From assembly GCF_001522545.3 (NCBI RefSeq), contig NC_031769.1:8794470-8858469 (forward strand): a DNA stretch of 64,000 bases. Reading direction: 5' to 3'. The notes beneath the pieces were generated by a model, which saw nothing but the letters and a program-made list of their open reading frames with translations, searched no databases and had not been told where the DNA came from. The position numbers and the translations under genes were made by a program. Shown here piece after piece: positions 38,791-50,312 of this stretch (position 1 is the first letter of the stretch; each line of letters starts with the position of its first letter). This DNA comes from Parus major (lineage: Eukaryota > Chordata > Aves > Passeriformes > Paridae).

Positions 38791-40019
38791 ATCAGTGACG
38801 GTGTGGGAATCTCTTACAGGGACCAGAAGCAGCAGTGGTGGCTGTGCTCTGCTGGCCATTGGTGGCCCATGGGACACCTCCATCACCAACACCTGGCTGC
38901 CATGTACTGCTGTTCAGTGACTTGCACTAGTGGTGCTGAGGAACAGCACTTTCTGCACTCTCCAATGGGTTATACAATTTTATGCTTCATCCCCCTACCT
39001 CACATCCCAGGGTTGACATCCCCCAGAGAACACAGAAGCAGATAAATGTGAAAAAAGTTACTGTAGGAGGTTTGGGAGAAGAGTTTTTTCCACTAGTGTC
39101 AAGTTAAAAGAGGTTCCAGGTGAGAGGAAACCAGCTGCGGCTGCCAGGATAAAAAGGCAGCTATTTGAACCTAATTTGATATTTTAATTCCAGCAGCCTA
39201 AAAAGCTTTCAGTTAACTAAAGGCCAAGTGATTCTCAGCAGAAGAAAATTAAAAAAAAAAACTGTACAGAGAGAAGGACGCTTTTTAGTCCCTCTAAAGT
39301 GAAATGCTGTGAACCATACAATTCCAATTTCAACCTCCCACTTAAGTATTCATGTGGATATCCTTTGCACTGCAGTGGGAGTAAAGGCACTCCCAAAGTC
39401 ACAGTAATATAGCTCTTTTTCATGGCAATGTACTTCAAAGGAATAGGTTTACAGATCTACTTACAGGTGCTTAGGATCGATTTAAAAATGGGTGAGGCAT
39501 CAAGGCTCATGTGACCTCACAGATTAAACATGATATGTAATTTCTACAATAACTTGCAAAACCTTCCCATGGATGCTCCCATCCCCATAAATCTTGGGGT
39601 TAGCTAACCAAAGAGTGAATAGGAACTTCTGTTTGCAAGGGTCTCTGTAGCATATTCAATCATCAGGGGACTGTAAAGCCTTTCACAAAACCATTATAAC
39701 AACAATGCAAAAGAAGAGAATATGGAAACCTGAACTGAGGAAGTACTGGGTTTTTTTGTTGTTGTTGTTTTGGGGTTTTTTTTGTATGCAATCAGATCTA
39801 TTAAAAATATATATTTGTGATCTAAGAGAATGAGGTTGGGAAAGATGGATATAATAGGAAAGAAAGGTTCAGAATTAAAAATTTTGTTGTGTTATGTTCT
39901 ATAGCTTATGACATTACCTCTCACAGGTAAGTAGAAGGTAAAAATGTTTTCACAATCTAGAATTTAAAATTACTTCAAATATTTACTTTAACAGTGTGAA
40001 AAGTACGACCCTCTAACTT
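38791..40019. other. Unique sequence after the LTR
   Basis: No gene supported. The first 250 bp are GC-richer than the background and might still belong to the retroviral insertion, but I recognise no primer-binding site or coding remnant. A (GTT)n and T/G-run tract lies at 39751-39784. Confidence 0.45.
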
Positions 40020-40135
40020 TATTAGCACTCTTGAAACATGTCTTTAGGCATGTAAAGAAGGAGGACATGGATCAGTCAAGAGGAATTCACCAAAATTAAA
40101 ACATGCCTGACCAACCTCACTGCCTTCTGCAATAA
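40020..40135 (+). mobile_element. CR1 LINE fragment from the RT region
   Basis: GGACATGGATCAGTCAAGAG and CATGCCTGACCAACCTCACTGCCTTC match the CR1 stretch just before the reverse-transcriptase motif A. In one frame they read EFTKIKTCLTNLTAF, close to the CR1 pattern FTKGKSCLTNL. It is in sense on the plus strand and breaks off before the catalytic block. Confidence 0.8.
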
Positions 40136-40436
40136 AATATGGATTTGTATATGTGAAAAGATCTGTTTCTCACTTTTAAGTGCAACATTACCAATAAAGT
40201 GAACACACTTAGAAATAATTGGTATCTTCAAATTGTTGGGTGTGATTTACCTTATCAAGATTTCAGCATCTGTGAGATATTATAGAAAGAAGCTCTGCTT
40301 CATGGTACCCATATGGCAATCCAAAACTTTAATATATGTCACCAGTATGATGCTATTGCACAAAAGTACATTTCATTCTGAAACACAAAATCCTGTTTTT
40401 ATTTTTCCTTTCATGAGCACTAATACTAAGGAACTC
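40136..40436. other. Non-CR1 spacer between two CR1 pieces
   Basis: About 300 bp with no CR1 resemblance separate an RT-region piece from a 3'-end piece in the same orientation. I see no gene or other repeat here. Confidence 0.45.
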
Positions 40437-40510
40437 TGATGGCTGGACTGGATGATCCTGAAGGTCTCTTTCAAAACAGATGATTCTATGATTCAATGGT
40501 TCTATGAAAG
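40437..40510 (+). mobile_element. CR1 LINE 3' end
   Basis: GGCTGGACTGGATGATCCTGAAGGTCTC matches the well-known CR1 3' terminus, followed by its ATTCTATG-type octamer tail (GATTCTATGATTCAATGGTTCTATG). It is in sense on the plus strand and only about 75 bp long, a severe 5' truncation typical of CR1. Confidence 0.9.
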
Positions 40511-41414
40511 TGAGTGGCTCTACTCTACACTTAAGGCAGGCCCTCCCTTTCCCTGGCCTGTGCAAAACTTTAGGTGTTACTACTCTCAAAAATGTAATTT
40601 TGGATTGTATGAAACATATTATTCAATCTTTTACAGCTTTCAAAGATTTTCATTTCATCCTAGACAAGGTATTAGTCATATATATGAGCCTATTGTGTTG
40701 GTCACCTCTTGGCTTGGCTGTTTTGATTTCCTGGGTATGAAACAGAACATGAACATACGACACTGCGCTTTGAGAATTAGAAAAGTATTCAACCACACAT
40801 CAGCTTATATGATATTATTTTAAATACACAGTATTTATTAGTAATTGAAGGAATATAATGAAATCACCAAGAAATGCTGATTATTTTGCACTGTGAGGGT
40901 GAAGCAAAGCACCCACCATTTAAAAACCTTGTCTCCTGCCGAACAACACGGTGCAGGAGCCCCAACAGAAACACACATGTTTAATTTACATAAATCTAAC
41001 TTAAAACATAACACTGTAAATGTTAGTCTTTTTTTAGATAGACAAGATAACACAAATTAAGAAAAACAATTTTTATTCTACATTTGTCAAAATTCGTCAC
41101 TATTATTGTAGCACATGCTGACCTTGCAAAGACTAAAAACTGTGAAGAGTTGCTTTGCTGAAGTAACAAGAGCTAAAATATTGTGAAAATTAACTGAATG
41201 GAAGGTAAAAAAACTAGTCTCAAACCATCAGCATGAGAATACACTCTTTCTGATGGTAAGGAAAATAAAATTTAAATGAACAAATAACTCTGACTTCCTG
41301 TCACTATTAATGAAATTTCATTTACCTTTTCTATTTAGCAGCTATCAGTCTTCATATATCAAATTTAATTTTGCACAGTTATACATTATTTTTCAGTTGT
41401 ATCAAGAAATTAAC
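40511..41414. other. Unique non-coding sequence
   Basis: No gene or recognised repeat. A plus-strand open frame of 123 codons that begins inside the CR1 tail (40452-40823) has no domain and is rejected as a gene. Confidence 0.5.
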
Positions 41415-41485
41415 CTCATGGATTGTAAAGCCAGATGGGACCACTATGAGCATCTAATCTGACCTCATAAACCAAAGAACATTTT
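41415..41485 (-). mobile_element. Ancient CR1 3'-end fragment (reptile-type)
   Basis: GATTGTAAAGCCAGATGGGACCACTATGAGCATCTAATCTGACCTCATAAACC closely follows the antisense 3' end of an old CR1 lineage shared by turtles, crocodilians and birds (AAGGCCAGAAGGGACCA..TGATCATCTAGTCTGACCTC). The element therefore lies on the minus strand. It is heavily decayed and predates songbirds. Confidence 0.75.
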
Positions 41486-41506
41486 TCTTGATTAAGTTCA
41501 AGCTGA

Positions 41507-41550
41507 GTGTGTGTGTGTGTGTGTGTGCGCACATATACATATATATGCAT
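41507..41550. repeat. (GT)n microsatellite with Z-DNA-prone junction
   Basis: About ten GT units run into the 10-bp palindrome TGTGCGCACA and then ATATACATATATATGCAT. The whole tract alternates purine and pyrimidine. Confidence 0.9.
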
Positions 41551-41689
41551 CTTTTTTAAATTTAACAACTCAAGTCCTAATCTAAACCCAAGTCTGCTTA
41601 AACCACTGGATTATGGATAAGGCCCTTAAGACTGATGCTTCCAAAAATAAAAATGGTTTCCTTTTCTCTTTTTATGGTTATTTGATCGC

Positions 41690-42010
41690 CAGATTGGAAA
41701 GATGACGTCACTTGCCTTTTAGCATTCAGCAAATGTATTTCAGTGTGGGAAAATAATCAACGTTTTAAAATTAAAATTCATCGTTACCTTTTACTTACAG
41801 CACCTGAATAATTGTTAAAAACAACTAATTACCTGCATACCAGAAAGCACATTTAATTAGCTGCTCATAAACAGAATACATTTCGAAAGCCCTCCAGGGG
41901 TATAGGTGCAGAAATTCCATTAACCAAAGTTGTGCGTGAATTTGAGCACTTGGAAAATATACTCTGGAGACCGCTTTTATGCATATTAGCTTTTCCTCTT
42001 CAAAGTACTT
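41690..42010. promoter_or_regulatory. Enhancer-like cluster: CRE and homeodomain sites
   Basis: The block contains a perfect palindromic cAMP-response element, TGACGTCA (41703-41710). Two TAATTA homeodomain cores follow (41826-41831, 41854-41859), then a POU-like TTTTATGCATATTAG near 41976-41988. It also has isolated CpGs (TTTCGAAAG, TGTGCGTG, GACCGC). It is non-repetitive and lacks a credible exon. The sites are seen directly; an enhancer function, perhaps developmental, is inference. Confidence 0.33.
41703..41710. promoter_or_regulatory. Palindromic CRE site
   Basis: TGACGTCA is the full consensus for CREB/ATF dimers. Its intact central CpG stands out because CpG is depleted in the surrounding DNA. 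Confidence 0.5.
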
Positions 42011-44150
42011 TCCCCTCTTCCATGTGTGCATGAATGAGAAGTTCTGTCCACCTACAGGGGTATGGGGTTTTATGAATGAAGGAGGAGTGGGGCTTTTGGC
42101 TTTTGTAAACTAGGGAAACATCGATGTCCAGGGTCTTTTCTTTTACAGACTCGTTGAAAAGTTATGGAAATCACATCAATAGAAAATGGGAAATTTATAT
42201 GCGAGAAATGAGTTTCATTCAGAGAGGGCCAGAGTTGGCAGTCACTGGGTTGTGTGGCTTTGCCAGGCAGCTCTGTCATGAATCAGGAGTCATTCAGAAC
42301 CTTCTCTTCCTGTTTTGCTACAGTATTAAGACAATAGCAGGGTAGTGGAAAAACACAGCACCCCCCTCTTGCCCAACAATGTTACGGCCGCTGGGAGACA
42401 CGCACAGACACAGACACACACCCCTGCACTGTCTCTCACATGCATTCACTCCATCCAATTTTCTCTTCTCTCCAGCCCAAAACGAAGCTGCAGCCAGCTT
42501 ATTGAAGCAAACAAATGCATGGTCTCTTTCTCTCTTAAACAGAACAAGTTTTCTGGGTTCCCTCTTGAAGTAATGTCAATCCTTGTCTAACCTATTTCTT
42601 TACTGCAGAAATTGTCACCTTCAAAATTAATGGTCCTTTTCAGAGAAGAGTGCCTATCGTGAAGCATTTATCTGATAGAGCTGGCAACACTTTTCCCAAG
42701 AACCATCCTCCATCAGGAAACACTTTTTCATTGAAATTGAAAGTTTTACATGAACATGTTGATTTGTATAGCATTTGACAGAAAAATTTTAATGCTTCAA
42801 ATAAAACTGGAATAAAACTTGAGCTTTCTTACTTGATTTTGTTGTGATGGTACAGTCTTGTTCTATTTCTATTTGCACTTGTTTTAGAAATTAATTTCTA
42901 AATAATGCAATATTGTTTCCTATAATTCAATATTATATTCTAATGTTCTGAGATTGCCATGCTGAACTGTTCTGACTGCTGAAATAGAAGTTTTACTAAC
43001 AGTTATAGGGATGTCTAGAAATATGTTTACTTCAAAGTTTCTTCTTGGTTTTTCAGTTGCAGTGGTTTTATTCAGTGTTAAAATATTGATATTTCACTGA
43101 AGAAGGAATTTATTTTTTGATAAAATGTCTAATAACTATGTAAGTAGGTAAGTGCAAGACAGTTTTATACATAGTGGGTTTTTTTTCCTCTCTCATGGCA
43201 CATAAAGTTCAGCATCTTCAGAAATATATACAACATAAAGAAAACTTTCACATACACATGCTCCAATATAAATTACATGAAGGCTACACTCATTACTGGT
43301 TTTCTTGCTAAAAGAAGGATTTTGAAGTGAATTTTCTTGTACTGATTGTAGCAAATTGTTTAAAGCTATAGTACATTTATTTGCATTTGTGTGTGCGTCT
43401 GTAGAGGTATTCATACTCATCGAAACACACTGTTAGTTTTCATTATACATTTATTTACTTTAGTTAATATTTCCCTCACAGTTTTACACATCATATAGTA
43501 ACTTGTGAACTGTGATGACTTAGGAAAAAAATTGGGCAAATCCCATGTAGAAAGTGTTGCTGTTTGACTCCCTAAATGATATTTCAGAAGCTGAAGCTGA
43601 ATTTCTTCCAGTATTATTGATCTGCTGGAGCCAAAGCAGCTGCACCTACAGGATCACGTAGGTAGTTTGTCCCTTGTGATTTCTGCATTAATACACAATT
43701 TTATGGTAGTTTTAGACACTGCTTATATTGCAATAACGGTGTCAAATAGCCTAATCATAACGTGATTGATTCCCTGGTCAGAAGAGGTGAAAAAGATGTC
43801 GAGTAGGCAAGATGATGAAGGGATGAGACCTCACCATGTGCCTGGAAACACTAAATCCCTCAGCAGACTCCTGTTTTATCCTAGGTAGAAAATGGTGATA
43901 ACATTTGGAGAAACCAACGCATTTAATGCATAATTTTGCCAAGTTTCAGACACCCACTGATCGAGCTGTGGCCCAGTCTCCCAGTTGGTACAATGTAAAC
44001 AGAGATAGCTCTGTCACCTCCTTTACTTTGCCTTTGAAACATTAAGCTCTACACAAATGAAGCCAAACCTTCCCATCCTTCAGAGGAGAGATTTGTTTTA
44101 CTGCCTTTATTGTGCCAAAATTCATGTTCCTTATCCTTAGAAATAAAAAT
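42011..44150. other. Unique non-coding sequence
   Basis: No gene supported. A CA-rich patch lies at 42397-42423. The stretch 43620-43980 has several CpGs and an inverted pair ACCTAC/GTAGGT near 43650, and could be regulatory. I see no known repeat. Confidence 0.45.
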
Positions 44151-44221
44151 TAAAAAAAAAAAAAAAAAGAAAAAGGAAAGAAATGAAATGAAATGAAAAA
44201 AAAAGAAAATAGAGAGAGGAT
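44151..44221. repeat. A-rich purine tract with (GAAAT)n
   Basis: Seventeen A are followed by GAAAAAGGAAAG, three GAAAT units, another A run and AGAGAGAGG. The strand is almost pure purine for 70 bases. No retrotransposon body is recognisable next to it. Confidence 0.8.
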
Positions 44222-47200
44222 GGGTCAGCCCAAACATGTCTCTGTCCATGAATTTAAAAAGTCATCTTTCTATCACAATCTAGATAGAGCTGGTGAGCAC
44301 TCACAGTCTCTAAACTGAGTAGAAATTTAATTTGAAAAGCTTTACTATCTCTTTTGCATAAATGACAAAATACAGTAGAATACACAAAAAATGTTTCTTG
44401 ACATTTTTGAGCATATATAGTAAGGAATAATGAGCTTTTTTTTTATAGCAAACAAGGAGTTCCTTATGAATACCTTCATGGTATTTCCATCACTTCCACA
44501 GTATTTCAGCATTAAGTGACTGTAAAGTATCAGAATTTTTAGCATCAGCTGAGAGACAGTACATTTCACATCTGCATTAAGACACATGGATTAAATAAAA
44601 AGGTGTTTCATCGTTGTAAGAAAGCCTATGGTAAAACAGCAAGGCTTTTCTTGCCTCAGGCTACAAAAGCTACTAGTTTAACTCAATGGTCACAGCACTC
44701 CCTGGAGAAACAAAAAGCCTTAATTCTATTGCTGGCAGTAACTTCCCCTTTGTTAGTGGCACATGTACAAAATTATTTTTAAGATAACGCCACATGTATT
44801 AAACACTCACTCCAAGATGACTTATAAAAACAATGTTCCATATGTGCAAATGAGATTTTGGCAAGCACAAAATTATATGCAGAAATTACATTTGGGCATG
44901 GAAAAGGCTCTTTTCACTAACCCAGATAGATATTTAATTTCTATGGGATAAATTGCATGCTACCTATTCACTAACATAATTTTCCTGCTGATGATTGACA
45001 TTTAGATATCAAAGAGGAAAAAAGATAGCATAACATTAGATTGCACATCTCGGAGGAGTAAAAGGTATTCATTAGACTAGGTATGCCAGCAAATGGCATG
45101 CTAAAGTCTTGACAAAAATCATGTCAAAAGTCATGTCAATCTTTTTTTTTTGCTACTTCAAAAGCACATCTGTCTGCAGATGACAATCACTCATTCTGGC
45201 ACCTGAACTATAACAAATAATATCCACACTGGAAAAAATGAAAGCTGGAATCAGTGTGCGATACCCGACATTGCTGACCGGTATTCAAGGACATGAAAAT
45301 GCAAATAGGGAGGGCTTGCAATTCCCACGGGGAAGGTGTGCAGCTGAGGGGCAGTGTGGAAAGATGGAAACCATGGCAAAGGAACTCAGGCCTTCACGGG
45401 CTGTTTAAATCCCCAGAAGGGGTGTGATGCACAAACAGCAGCGGAGCCCTGGAGCAGGGGGCAATTGGCACACCCTCCTCCACAGGGCATCTTTCAGCCT
45501 GCTCAGAAATTGTGTATCCTGGCTCCAGAGAGAACCCCAGCCAGTGCCTGGAGCTGAAAAGAAGATGGTGTCTCTGATGAAATACAATATTTGTGTAAGG
45601 GTTAAATCAGAGGGGAAAATGAAGAATAATATTTTTGACATTTTACAAGGATGGAAAAAAAAATAAAATCAGACTGCTCCCAGTGGGAGAAAGCCAGGAC
45701 CTGCACTGAGAAAATTAAGAGAGCTGCATTGCAGAGCAACTGGACAAAAATTACTTTCTCCCACCAGACAAAACTATTCAGAGGAGATGCACTATATTTG
45801 AGAATGTGTACCCTGCATTTGTGTCTAGTTTTGCTTGAAAAAGTTTTCCCTCGAAAAGAATAATGCTAACAATATAACAATAGCAAAATAAGGGAAGGAG
45901 GAAGATTTGCATTATCTGTGTTCATTAACCTAAACTATAATGCTTCCCTTAAATATTAAATACCTTTCTATGATTAGAAACACATTGTGAAAGGCTAAAG
46001 AAATAGATGGTGGATTTTTTTAAAGAATATTTCTCTACGAGACAATGAGAAAAGCAACACAGCTCCTTTAATCCTGTAATCTCTCTGGTAGCAATCAGCT
46101 TGGGGTACATTTCAGTTTGTTCACTTGTCATCTACATTAAGAGTCCTTCAATGAGCTTTTCTTTTAAAGTAAATACAGAATGACACATTTATAATTAGAT
46201 CTCCCTGACCATTTCTTTCTAGGTTTGAAGGATATGAGATGTGGACATGCCATGCAGACCCTGCTCCTGATCATTGTGCTAAGGAGCTTAGACTTTCACT
46301 GTTGATTAGTGAATTGTAAAACAACCAACAAAATACACTGTGGGTGCTGTTGGTTCAGATATTGTAGCCTCAGTTATTCCCTGCATTCAGGAACAGTCAG
46401 ACACTCAAGAAATGTTTTGAACCACAATGAAAAATAAAAGGAGTTCAAACCATTCCTGAATTTCAAGTAAAGATTATTCGATCATTTAAGAACATAAGCC
46501 CCTGTGAACACAGCAGCAAGTAAACCCCCTGCTTCTGTTGAGCCTAAGAGCAACAAATATGTTTTAAGATTATTAAGAACACAGTACAGTATTATAGGTT
46601 AGTGTTTGTAATTCCTCTTGATATTCAAATAATTTCTTAAACTTCATGGCTATTCAAAATGTCCATAACATTATTTCTTACTAAGAGATAAAATTTGATT
46701 GTCTTGTTTGTTCCCTCTAGTTTAGGTTTGTTTTTAATCATTCATGTCTTTGGTATCTATGAGAAATTTTTTCAACAAATGTACTGTATAATTTTCTTTC
46801 TAGGAATAGCCTAATGAAGCTGAATTTTCATTAGCTTTTCAAAATTAGAACCGTGTTCCAATATAGGGATCTTTGTTTTCCTGCTTTCTTTCTTAATGTA
46901 TATATGATAAAGAGTGGGGTTTTTTACAGCCTAAGAAAAAACAGAGATAATTACCCCACATATGTTTCTTGGTTGTATGTATTCACTGATTAGAGGAAAA
47001 TACAAGAATCACTCCTCAGTACTTCAGCTGTGCAACACTGACTTTACTAAGGGAAGACAACTTTGGGGATTTAGTGAATCAGCAATGTTCTTGAGCTTTC
47101 TGATTTTTAACATGGCTATTCAGCACTAATGTGGACCTCCTGGGGGCCCGACTCTTTCACTTTCATCATGATTATAATGTTAAAACAGACAATATTTGCC

Positions 47201-47539
47201 ACTCTTCTGATCTCCCTCACTGCACAAGGAAAACAGAGATAACTTACACCTTTTTCTTCACAAAGTAAAGTTTTCTATCCCAATTTTCTACAGTTAATAA
47301 TAAAATCTCCCTTGTCTGTTTTATTTTGTTCTGCTGTGTATACTTCATCACGTTTTTACATTAAGTGAATCACTGTACCAAATCCCCACCCACTATCACC
47401 TAGCATTTAAACATCTATGTCCCATTTTTGACTCAAACTGACTATTTACTAGCTCTTGTCCATCAAACCTCTTTTTAAACAATAATACTTTTGCAAATTC
47501 TAAGAATCCTAATCCTTCTGTTCTCATAACTATGGCTAC
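44222..47539. other. Unique non-coding sequence
   Basis: No gene supported. The patch 45255-45560 is GC-richer and begins with three closely spaced CpGs (GTGCGATACCCGACATTGCTGACCGG). Overlapping open frames there on both strands have no domain. Confidence 0.45.
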
Positions 47540-47790
47540 TCCAACAATACTAAATAAAACATGGCCAATGGTTCAAGTTTAGCCTTGAGGCACTACTTAT
47601 CTCCTTCACATTTGGCCATGGGTCTTCTTTTTGGCCATTGCACTACCCTGTGACTGTAAGATGAAACTATTTAATATTTCTAGGGCAGGTTTTGAGATAT
47701 CTGGAAAAAGGACTGTGTTGTAGCTCACCAGAGCTTTTGCTGAAATATCTTGGTTGGCACCAATTCTCTCTCACACCAACTAGACCCTGG
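47540..47790 (-). mobile_element. Possible ancient CR1 fragment
   Basis: Read against antisense CR1, AGCCTTGAGGCACTACT, then CCATTGCACTACCCTGTGACTG, then TTTTGAGATATCTGGAAAAAGGACTGTGTTGT fall in the order of the CR1 words CCCTGAGGGACACCACT, CCATTGACCACCACTCTTTGAGTG and TTTAGAGATAAGGATGTTGTG. The match is weak but collinear, so an old minus-strand CR1 copy is plausible. Confidence 0.5.
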
Positions 47791-49097
47791 AAAGAATAAT
47801 TACACCATCATTATGGAGATTAGAAGTCATCTAATGTTTGGGATTCTGAGAATGCTTCTGTCAAGTCACTAGTTACAACACATATTGTCAACTATTCTTA
47901 ATCTAGCAGTATGCTGCAAAATTAATTCTCAAGCAAGTAAATTTTACCACAATGAAATATTTTACTTCTAGTTCACAAGAAGCAAGAGAAAATTGTTCAC
48001 CTGTCTTGTGTAGTATTGATTTCCTTGGGCTTTGTAAGTACACAGTTCCTCAATACAGGAGGATTTCTTCTAAGATGTGGATATAAATGTGGATTTGGAA
48101 GCTTGATTTTAGACACTTAGCTTTACAATAGGAAGACTAAAATTCTTGGAAGATTATGAAAGTAAAAATAAAAGTAAGCACCATTGTCAAGAAAGTTGTA
48201 AGGGATATAACATGACATAGAGAAAAAAATACAATCAGATAAACAGGAAAGACAAGATCAAGAATTATAATTATGGAATGGAGCAAAGGAAGTCAGTAGA
48301 GATACTTAAAGATAAGAGTGAAATGATCAAATCACAAGCTACAGAAATAAACCTAACAGATACACTTGATAAACATTGGAGTTGTGGAGTTCGGTCTGAG
48401 AGCAGATGCAAAGAGAAAATGATTTAGAATTAGCAAAACTTCTGTACAGCCTATGGATTAAAAAAAGAACAAAGGAATATAAAGGAAAATGACCCAACCC
48501 AACTCTATGGGGAAGATGTTGTTGTCATCAGCAGAATGCCTTAGCTACCTACACATATCAACTTCCTGGAAGTTACAGGCCATCATCCAAGAGAAGAGGT
48601 TCAATACATTTTAATTTTGCTGTTCAGTTTTTAATTCAACTCTGGGGTACAATCTAAATCGATTGTAAATCTAAATTCCATAAATGAAATACAATAACTG
48701 AGCCGGAAGATTTCCAGCAAATACTGAGGAGTCATTCCACAGGAAAAGCATATGTAATAGTTCAAGTGAAATCTAAGATTGCACCACTTGTCAGCAGGAC
48801 ACAGTCTGATTACACTAGTCAAGGCTCTGTGTTAGCAGATCTGATAGTTCTTTCCAAACCTAAGCAGTAATTGACATTAAAATACAAGAATCAGGAAACA
48901 GAAAATGAAAGAGTCCAGTGACAATACAGCACGTAAAAAATCAGCTATTTTCTCTTCAATATCTTATTACTAGTAAAAAGAGTAATAAATTTCAAAGGAC
49001 ACTGATTTTCTGAATTAATGGAATTACAGATGAGAAAACATTGGATTTTATTTTACCTTCATAGCATTTAATATGAGATCAGAACATCTCATACTGT
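47791..49097. other. Unique non-coding sequence
   Basis: No gene or recognised repeat. 48120-48480 is strikingly A/G-rich on the plus strand but has no open frame of note. Confidence 0.5.
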
Positions 49098-49167
49098 TAG
49101 AGCTCCATTGATTTCAATTAATTTAACTTTCTGGCTAACTATAAATCAGAGACCAGAATCAGGACCA
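49098..49167 (-). repeat. Ancient amniote interspersed repeat, fragment
   Basis: TTAGAGCTCCATTGATTTCAATTAATTTAAC ... TATAAATCAGAGACCAGAATCAGGACC matches, in reverse orientation, an old repeat abundant in turtles and crocodilians (GGCCAGATTCTGATCTC ... GTGTAAATCAGGAG ... GAAGTCAATGGAGTTAC). I attribute it to a CR1/L3- or MIR-like family without naming one. Confidence 0.55.
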
Positions 49168-50073
49168 ATTATCCTCAATGAGCACAAGTATTGCAAGGAG
49201 CCAGCAAAACTCTCAGGACTACTTGTAAGAAAAGAGCTTTCAATCTAGGGAATATTTAATGTGTCTCAGCGGAAGTCACCAAGCAGTCGTGTAATCTTTG
49301 CATGGATTTTTATAAGACCATGTACTAGGAAAAAAAATAAAAACACCTTAATTGAGCTAATTTAGAAATGTTCTCTCTGATCAATGTATTGATTTAGTTA
49401 TAATTTGATTCTTAGCCTGGTGATCATCTTTATGTAGCTCTGTAAGTGTATTGTGAATCCGAAATGGACACAAATACGTAATGAAATCCATTAACTAATA
49501 AAACAATGATCAGCAAATTCATGAGAAATGGTGCAGATTTTTAAGATGAATGGCTGGTTTTACACAAACACTGCATAATCTGTTGCTAGAGCATTATCTT
49601 GTTTAATAATGAGACAATGGTGGTGGTATAAAGGACATGAATTTGATATTTATCACTACTTTTGGAAGAAAATACAGTAGCAGAGGATTCCTGCCAAAGC
49701 CAAAATGAGAGCTGAATTTGTTCTTTCTACTGAACTCTAAGCACTCACCGAAATACTCTATTTCTAAATATACATTCTCTCTTCACTGGACCTTTCATCA
49801 AAAAAAAAATGCTGTTTTGAAGCATTGATTCTATATTTTGACGCACTCACAATTGATTACACACTTGTAAATCTGGTTCAAAATCTTAAAGCCTGGTCTT
49901 CTGCACAGGACTTCATCTTTGTAAGATGTGCCACAGAAATCTTGTTCTTAGAATGACTAAAGTCATTCAATTGATATTTAAAGAATGAAAACTAATGAAT
50001 ACCCTGTGGATGTATTCTCATCTCTTACATAACTGCAATTCAAATCCCTCACAGTCTCTGGAATGAATCCAAT
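49168..50073. other. Unique non-coding sequence
   Basis: No gene supported. 49440-49600 is non-repetitive with TAATAAAACAATGATCAGCAAATTCATG-like words that resemble conserved enhancers. There is no direct proof. Confidence 0.4.
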
Positions 50074-50136
50074 TCAAATTAGATAATGTTGCTGTCCTGA
50101 TTTAAATTAGATGATATTGCTGTCCTGCTGTCCTGA
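50074..50136 (+). repeat. 28-bp tandem duplication with nested 8-bp repeat
   Basis: AAATTAGATAATGTTGCTGTCCTG at 50076 recurs as AAATTAGATGATATTGCTGTCCTG at 50104, a period of 28 bp with two mismatches. CTGTCCTG is then immediately repeated once more. Confidence 0.85.
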
Positions 50137-50296
50137 TCAGTGTCCCTGATTTATTTCTGCATGGTGGACAATCAAATGATGTCCTGAGAACATCACAGTG
50201 ACTTCAGATCTAATACTACTTCTTTTTTCTCTTGGGAACACTGAAAAAAAATATACAAAAAACCAATTTTCTGTGACACACCAAAAGCAGAAATAC

Positions 50297-50312
50297 TTTT
50301 TTTTTTTTTTTT
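50297..50312. repeat. Poly-T tract (16 T)
   Basis: Sixteen consecutive T. The adjacent sequence shows no identifiable minus-strand retrotransposon body. Confidence 0.85.

Noticed and set aside
40452..40823. 123-codon plus-strand open frame
   Set aside because: It starts in the CR1 3' tail and runs into unique DNA with no domain.
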